From NCBI GenBank assembly GCA_017528675.1, contig JAFXOO010000458.1, positions 1-10,187 of the forward strand: a stretch of DNA of 10,187 nt, given 5' to 3'. The notes under the pieces were generated by a model. The model made no database searches, was not told the DNA's origin, and worked only from the letters and a program-made list of their open reading frames with translations. Shown here piece after piece: positions 5,877 to 10,187 of this stretch (positions are counted from its first letter, which is position 1; each line of letters starts with the position of its first letter). This stretch comes from Oscillospiraceae bacterium. Its GTDB lineage: Bacteria; Bacillota; Clostridia; Oscillospirales; Ruminococcaceae. The translations under genes were made by a program, and so were the position numbers.

Positions 5877-8247
5877 ATAATATCAGCACTTCCTGCTCCG
5901 CACCCTCCGTCACAATACCACAGTCTTTGTCGTAGAACCGTGCATCCAGAGCGATTACGCCGGAGGCCAGACGATACACAGCACCGATCTCGTCGAGTTT
6001 TTTCAGATTGTACACGCTGACGGTATACTTCTGCGCCCATCGCAGCAACTCACGGCATCGTTCCGGCGGCAGCGCCTCGTTCAGCGCAGCGATGTACGAT
6101 TTTGCTTCTTCATTGAACGGCACCAGAATGTCCTGTGTCCTGCTGTCGATCACCTCAAACAGACTGCCGGCCGTCCTGAATGCCTGCACGGAAAACTGCA
6201 TGTTACGTTTTTGCTCTATCGGCAAATCAAGCATTTCAAAATGCTTTTTGTTCAGAGAAAGCAGGTCGAGAATCGTTTCAGATTGTACCGGATAATCCAG
6301 CTTTTCTTTTGATTGCTGGTAAAGCTCCCGGAAATACGCCTGCAGCGTTTCATAGGACAAATAGTCAGAATAGGTCCCGCTGTCAAGCATCCACTCTGTG
6401 ATCTGCTTTGCCGTCTGCACACCCTCCAGCCGGTTGACATGCTCGTCCTTCAGCTTGATGAGATACACCGGACAGGGCGTTCCCGATTCGCCGTTCCGGT
6501 TGCAGCGTCCTGCCGCCTGCGCTGCATTGTCGAGTCCTGCCAGCGAACGCACCACACACCGGAACGAGATATCCACACCTGCTTCGATGAGCTGTGTGGT
6601 CACGCAGATCAGCGACTGACCGGCTTTCAGCGCAGCGCGCATTTCTGCGATCTTCTCCCGCCGGTGCGACGGACAAAGATTGGTACTCAGATGGATGACC
6701 TCTGCATCCGGACAGCGCTCCTGCATCAGCAAAAAGAGCGCCTTTGCTGATGCTTTTGTATTCACGATCATCAGCAGATTGCCGTTTTCTTCATATTTCT
6801 CCGCACAGAAATCAGCCGCTTCTTCAAAAGAAAAACCATGCGGCGTGACAGCGGAGATTACATCCGTCCGGTGAAATACTGCAAAATCCTCTGCCGTATC
6901 GCCGGTCATGCTGTTTTGTTCATCCAGCAGCAGCGGAAATTTCGTCTGCTCCATTGTAGGCTGTGTTGCAGAGCAAAGGACAACGACTGCGCCGCAGATC
7001 TGCGTCAGGAAATTGACCGCCAAATTGAACAGATGCACGCATTTGAGCGGGATCGATTGTACCTCGTCGATGATGATGACCGCATCAGCAAGCCGGTGCA
7101 TCCGCCGGATAGCGCTGCTTTTTCCGGAAAAGAGGGTGTTCAGAAGCTGCACCATCGTTGTGGCAATTACAGGCGAATCCCATTTCTCCGTGCGCAGCTC
7201 ATAGTCATGCAGCTCCTCTCCTGTTTCCAGCTCCGCCAGCAGATTGGAGTGATGCTCCGTAAAATACGCATCGCCTGCAATCGCACGGATCTCATCGCTG
7301 TTCTGCTCCAGGATTGACATAAACGGTGCGGTGTACAGGATCCTTTGTTTCCCATGCTGCCTACAGTATTCGATCGCAAAGCGCAGGGAAGAAAGCGTTT
7401 TGCCGCCGCCTGTCGGAACGATCAGACGGCAGGCCTTCACAGAATGCTGTGCAAATGCTGCACATCGCTCAGAAATGCTGCACCGCTGTACAGAGATCGG
7501 ATCGGAGCGTCTGGCAAATGCAGCACACCTTGTCTGCATACGATCGTGCATTGCATCCCAGAGCACCGGAAGGTCGAAATGTTCTTCTGTGCTGGTATTG
7601 CTCATGAAATCCGCAGTATCCGTCCGGTCAGCGTCTATCAGGCACGATTGCAGGAAACGCTCCAGCATCCCCATGTAAAACGCAAGGCTTCGTATTTTCA
7701 ATGATTTCACAGAATTGGTCTGCTGGGCAAGAGCTTTCAGTGCTGTTTGTAATCTCTGGTATTCTCTTGCTGCTTGGTCTATCAGGTCGGAGATAGTCTG
7801 TTCTGACAAGAGCTCGTCCATATGAGAAAGTACTTCCGCATAGCATTCCGTTTTTGAGATGCGGTCATCAAAATAATCTTCGTCATCGCCATCGAGCCAG
7901 TCATGGATTCCATGATGAGACAGGATCGTATGCGCAATCAGTCTGACAGCAGCAATTGTGTCGGCATCGCCGGTTTTTTCGGCAGTCTCCCAGAGGTATT
8001 TTGCCCCGGGATACGCATGGTCGATCTCTCCACGGCGGCAGTTGGATTCCTGTTTGATATAACATTCAAAAGCAGTTGTCATCTTACCGGCATCATGGAG
8101 AAGGCCCTGCAATTGCCCGATATGCGCCGCCCCGATGGATGCCGCATATCCGGCACATAACGCAGCCGTCTGAGCGCAGTGCTCCTGGACAGTCTGTTCC
8201 ACAACGCCGGTTGAATTTTGACGAATGTGTGCAATCAAGTCCCTCAC
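5875..8247 (-). CDS. cas3: Cas3, HD nuclease-helicase of type I-C
   Basis: A 790-residue Cas3, which is recruited to Cascade-bound DNA and unwinds and degrades it. The N-terminal HD nuclease domain shows His23 (QEHCAQT), His51-Asp52 (LLHDAGK) and His111-His112 (ILSHHGIHDW). The superfamily 2 helicase follows: Walker A PTGGGKT (278-284), motif II DEVQ (394-397) in place of the more usual DExH, motif III SATQPT (426-431), and motif VI QAAGRCNRNGE (577-587). The start is set at the GTG at 8247, since GAGGAGG lies just upstream. The ATG at 8268 overlaps the -10 box of the promoter, so it and everything upstream cannot be translated from that promoter. The gene is separated from cas5c by about 220 bases and has its own promoter, so nuclease and Cascade can be regulated apart. 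Confidence 0.95.
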   Translation of the reverse strand: MRDLIAHIRQNSTGVVEQTVQEHCAQTAALCAGYAASIGAAHIGQLQGLLHDAGKMTTAFECYIKQESNCRRGEIDHAYPGAKYLWETAEKTGDADTIAAVRLIAHTILSHHGIHDWLDGDDEDYFDDRISKTECYAEVLSHMDELLSEQTISDLIDQAAREYQRLQTALKALAQQTNSVKSLKIRSLAFYMGMLERFLQSCLIDADRTDTADFMSNTSTEEHFDLPVLWDAMHDRMQTRCAAFARRSDPISVQRCSISERCAAFAQHSVKACRLIVPTGGGKTLSSLRFAIEYCRQHGKQRILYTAPFMSILEQNSDEIRAIAGDAYFTEHHSNLLAELETGEELHDYELRTEKWDSPVIATTMVQLLNTLFSGKSSAIRRMHRLADAVIIIDEVQSIPLKCVHLFNLAVNFLTQICGAVVVLCSATQPTMEQTKFPLLLDEQNSMTGDTAEDFAVFHRTDVISAVTPHGFSFEEAADFCAEKYEENGNLLMIVNTKASAKALFLLMQERCPDAEVIHLSTNLCPSHRREKIAEMRAALKAGQSLICVTTQLIEAGVDISFRCVVRSLAGLDNAAQAAGRCNRNGESGTPCPVYLIKLKDEHVNRLEGVQTAKQITEWMLDSGTYSDYLSYETLQAYFRELYQQSKEKLDYPVQSETILDLLSLNKKHFEMLDLPIEQKRNMQFSVQAFRTAGSLFEVIDSRTQDILVPFNEEAKSYIAALNEALPPERCRELLRWAQKYTVSVYNLKKLDEIGAVYRLASGVIALDARFYDKDCGIVTEGAEQEVLIL

Positions 8248-8266
8248 CCTCCCTCCTCTTTTGTAC

Positions 8267-8295
8267 ATTATACCATATATTTGCTGCTGTGTCAA
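8267..8295 (-). promoter_or_regulatory. cas3 promoter
   Basis: TTGACA (8295-8290) and TATAAT (8272-8267) on the minus strand are 17 bases apart, a full consensus. Transcription should start near 8260, about 13 bases before the GTG start of cas3. The pseudo-spacer of the crRNA-like RNA has no good match here. Confidence 0.88.
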
Positions 8296-8340
8296 TATTA
8301 TTTTGTCTACTGTGTTATGCTTGACACGGTAAAGTATAAT

Positions 8341-8573
8341 CCCCCTATGGTTGATAGAGTCCATAGGGGGAACATACTATTTTGCAAATCTGTCGTGGGA
8401 GTGTCTTGGATGAATGCTTCTGTTGGAAGCGCCGGCGCCGGAGAGGAGGGGCGGCTATATTTCGCAGGGGGTATTGCCCCTGCCCCCCTTGCACCTTACG
8501 GTGCAAAACACATGTTTCGACTTTTTGACAGATTGGTACCTCCTATGGGATGACCATAGGAGGTATGCTTTTT
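8341..8573. repeat. Structured intergenic element with five stem-loops
   Basis: The roughly 360 bases between the cas3 start and the ATPase stop hold no convincing gene. They hold a series of perfect hairpins: CCCCCTATGG/CCATAGGGGG (8341-8370), GCTTC/GAAGC (8416-8430), GCAGGGG/CCCCTGC (8464-8483), TTGCACC/GGTGCAA (8489-8506), and a 12-bp stem TACCTCCTATGG/CCATAGGAGGTA (8537-8565). The first and last share the core CCTATGG/CCATAGG and frame the element. The GC-rich centre differs from the AT-rich flanks. It may be a dispersed intergenic repeat or a small structured RNA. A weak TATAAT at 8335-8340 lies before it on the plus strand. I cannot name a family. Confidence 0.5.
8537..8573 (+). terminator. 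Strong hairpin with T run, terminator on plus strand
   Basis: A perfect 12-bp stem (8537-8548 with 8554-8565, loop GATGA) is followed after three bases by TTTTT (8569-8573). It is a rho-independent terminator for plus-strand transcription. In the minus direction, where it follows the ATPase gene, there is no T run after the stem. It could still act there as an mRNA 3'-end stabiliser. Confidence 0.6.
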
Positions 8574-8610
8574 ATCTGTTTTTGTAAATGCCGGATACAT
8601 GCGCACAAAC

Positions 8611-9906
8611 TTATGCCATGATATTCTCATCCAACAGGAATCTCTCAATCCCAACATAATAGATCCCGTCCTCATCATACCAGGGCAGGATGTCATCCTT
8701 GACAACAACGATCTTTTTGAAGGAGTCCTTTACACGCCGAAGGGAATGTGTTTCCTGCTTCCGCTTGGATTCTTCCGCCACCGTCAGTGCCGACTGGATG
8801 TAGAAACGCTGACTGTCCTTATGGGCAACGAAGTCGATCTCCAGCTGAGAACGCATACTCCTGCCAGTCTCATCCTTGTAGTGATACTCCACCACACCAA
8901 CATCCACATTGAATTCACGGCAAAGCAGCTCATTGTAGAGGATATTCTCCATGATGTGGTTCTCTTCCTGCTGCCGGAAATTCAGTCTTGCATTACGCAG
9001 TCCGACATCTGAAAAATAATACTTCATCGGAGAACCAATATACTTTCTCCCCTTCACATCATAACGCTGTGCCTTATACAGCAGGAAAGCATCCATGAAA
9101 TAGCTCAGGTATTTCTCAATGGTATCATCCGTAATAGAACTATTCCGAACCGACTGAAACGTATTTGCAAGCTTGGTTGGATTTGTCAGCGATCCGACGG
9201 AGGAAGAGATGAAATTCAGCAGATCCTCCAGTACGCTTTTATCCTTGCTGATGCGTTGCCGGTTCATGATGTCATCGAGGTAGATCTTATCGAACAGATC
9301 ACTCAGATACTTGCTCTTGTCCTCATGTGTCTTTTGCAGCAGTACCAGCGGCATTCCGCCATAGGTATAATACTCATGCCAGGCATCACGGGGATCTCCT
9401 TCGTATGCAGCATGAAACTCGGCATAGGACAGGGGATTGACACGGATCTCATCACCACGTCCCCGAAACTCTGTCAGGATATCTGAGGAGAGCATCTTTG
9501 AGTTGCTGCCAGTGACGTAGATATCCGCATTCTTGATCTTCATCAGACCAAGGACAACATCCACAAATCCGATCTTTTCTTCTGAATCCGGCAGATAGGG
9601 ATTGGGAATAGAAGCCACCTTCTGAATCTCATCCAGAAAGATATAGTACATCTGATCCTGATCCTTGATCTGCTCACGGATATACCGTCCCAATTCAAGA
9701 GGATTCCTGTAACGGATGTTGAGATCATCATCCAATGCAAGCTCAATAATGTGGTCGTTTGCTACACCTATGGAGTTCAGATATTGATGATAGATCTCAA
9801 ACAACAAGTAGGATTTGCCGCAGCGTCTGATGCCGGTAATGACTTTGATCATGCCGTTTTCTTTTTTACGGATCAGCTTGTCCAGATAGTGCCTTCTCTC
9901 GATCAT
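8611..9906 (-). CDS. AAA_14/DUF4143 ATPase
   Basis: A 431-residue ATPase of the AAA_14 plus DUF4143 architecture, common in gut Bacillota and Bacteroidota and still without a settled function. Seen are Walker A GIRRCGKS (25-32), Walker B YIFLDEIQ with Asp92-Glu93, and a sensor-like VTGSNSK (131-137). The C-terminal part has QLEIDFVA followed by FYIQSAL, which resembles the nuclease-like fold seen in this family, with Gln-Ser where a catalytic Lys might sit. The start ATG has AAAGGAG close upstream. The gene has its own strong promoter and is separated from cas3 by the structured element, so it is not an obvious part of the CRISPR operon. A role in defence is only a guess from the neighbourhood. 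Confidence 0.88.
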   Translation of the reverse strand: MIERRHYLDKLIRKKENGMIKVITGIRRCGKSYLLFEIYHQYLNSIGVANDHIIELALDDDLNIRYRNPLELGRYIREQIKDQDQMYYIFLDEIQKVASIPNPYLPDSEEKIGFVDVVLGLMKIKNADIYVTGSNSKMLSSDILTEFRGRGDEIRVNPLSYAEFHAAYEGDPRDAWHEYYTYGGMPLVLLQKTHEDKSKYLSDLFDKIYLDDIMNRQRISKDKSVLEDLLNFISSSVGSLTNPTKLANTFQSVRNSSITDDTIEKYLSYFMDAFLLYKAQRYDVKGRKYIGSPMKYYFSDVGLRNARLNFRQQEENHIMENILYNELLCREFNVDVGVVEYHYKDETGRSMRSQLEIDFVAHKDSQRFYIQSALTVAEESKRKQETHSLRRVKDSFKKIVVVKDDILPWYDEDGIYYVGIERFLLDENIMA

Positions 9907-9919
9907 TTTCGTCTCCTTT

Positions 9920-10018
9920 CGATATTTTTGCGTATTTACACAACATTTCCTATTTTGATTATATCAGTAAAATGCAGCTTTGTCAAGAGATCGTTCGATA
10001 AAAATGCGTATTTCTACA
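9920..10018. repeat. Imperfect direct repeat flanking the ATPase promoter
   Basis: CGATA-N5-GCGTATTT-N3-CA occurs at 9920-9942, in the 5' untranslated leader, and at 9996-10018, upstream of the -35. By hand 17 of 23 positions agree. The two copies bracket the promoter and could be regulator binding sites. This is inferred from spacing only. Confidence 0.35.
9958..9986 (-). promoter_or_regulatory. Promoter of the DUF4143 ATPase gene
   Basis: TTGACA (9986-9981), a 17-base spacer and TATAAT (9963-9958) with TG one base before the -10 give a full consensus and extended -10. Transcription should start near 9951, leaving a leader of about 45 bases before the ATG. Confidence 0.88.
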
Positions 10019-10036
10019 GAATATTCTATCAAACGA
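9991..10036. repeat. Inverted repeat upstream of ATPase promoter
   Basis: TCGTTCGATA (9991-10000) pairs with TATCAAACGA (10027-10036) with one G-T type mismatch, around 26 bases that contain the palindrome GAATATTC. It overlaps the second copy of the direct repeat. It could be an operator or a weak hairpin. Confidence 0.35.
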
Positions 10037-10124
10037 CTTCAAAGCCATACTTCTCAGAGAACTCACCATGGAATATCTCCCCATTCTCAATAGAACTTGT
10101 TATGAATAAACACAGCAAACGCTC
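10029..10124 (-). pseudogene. Possible C-terminal remnant of a decayed gene
   Basis: On the minus strand, 31 codons after an in-frame stop end in ENGEIFHGEFSEKYGFEVV and then TGA at 10029. The wording looks protein-like, but there is no start or ribosome binding site. Upstream, a different frame reads HCKVQYCVGQFTDEI, a stop at 10138-10140, then FNDVRAFAVFIHNKFY. Together these could be a gene end broken by a stop and a frameshift. Nothing is recognised and chance is not excluded. The rest of 10037-10187 shows no other feature. Confidence 0.2.
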
Positions 10125-10187
10125 TCACATCATTGAATCAAATCTCATCCGTAAACTGTCCCACACAATACTGCACTTTGCAATGGA

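Noticed and set aside
8321..8340. TTGACA and TATAAT on the plus strand upstream of the hairpin element
   Set aside because: The spacing is only 8 bases, too short for a sigma-A promoter as a pair; TATAAT alone is a weak candidate.
8442..8454. GGAGGGGCG similar to part of the array repeat
   Set aside because: Nine shared GC-rich bases without the GTGGATTGAAAT end; most likely chance.
8218..8553. Plus-strand reading frame through the structured element
   Set aside because: It crosses the cas3 promoter and several hairpins, lacks a ribosome binding site, and its composition follows the stems.
9951..9967. Partial match of the pseudo-spacer to the ATPase promoter (shared GATTATAT)
   Set aside because: Only about 12 of 17 positions agree, the preceding bases are TCC and not TTC, and the shared bases are those of any consensus -10 box.

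Overview
The window holds almost all of a type I-C CRISPR-Cas locus on the minus strand. Reading right to left, the order is cas3, a short intergenic region with a crRNA-like RNA gene on the plus strand, cas5c, cas8c (with an internal start for cas11c), cas7c, cas4, cas1, cas2, the leader, and the first repeat of an array that runs off the left edge. Upstream of cas3 lie a structured non-coding stretch, a stand-alone AAA_14/DUF4143 ATPase gene, and about 280 bases of upstream DNA with a possible decayed gene end. The roughly 50% GC genes, consensus sigma-A style promoters (TTGACA-17-TATAAT), strong AGGAGG-type ribosome binding sites and DUF4143 ATPase suggest a Bacillota host. A gut clostridial relative of the Ruminococcus/Oscillospiraceae kind is likely, but this is inferred from style and not from a marker gene.

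The seven cas genes are intact by length and motif. From cas5c to cas2 they form one tight operon, with junctions ranging from a 17-base overlap to a 4-base gap. The operon reads from a perfect consensus promoter at 5678-5706. cas3 has its own perfect consensus promoter at 8267-8295.

The most notable feature lies between cas3 and cas5c. On the plus strand, a degenerate copy of the CRISPR repeat (5782-5812) keeps the 5' GTCGC, the hairpin (rebuilt with a different stem) and the handle TGGATTGAAA. It sits just after an extended -10 element and is followed by about 29 bases of pseudo-spacer and a rho-independent terminator. The pseudo-spacer matches 16 of the first 17 bases of a site that starts directly after a TTC (the usual type I-C PAM) and covers the -10 box of the cas5c operon promoter. 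The mismatches within the first 20 positions fall at 6 and 18, positions where Cascade flips bases out. I read this as a guide RNA that directs Cascade to repress its own operon, of the Cas-regulating RNA (CreR) kind described for other CRISPR-Cas systems.

Together, Cas5c processes pre-crRNA, Cas8c/Cas11c/Cas7c/Cas5c make the surveillance complex, Cas3 degrades targets, and Cas4-Cas1-Cas2 acquire spacers. The crRNA-like RNA would close a feedback loop: when Cascade is abundant and free it silences the operon, and when Cascade is titrated by crRNAs or blocked by an inhibitor the operon is released.
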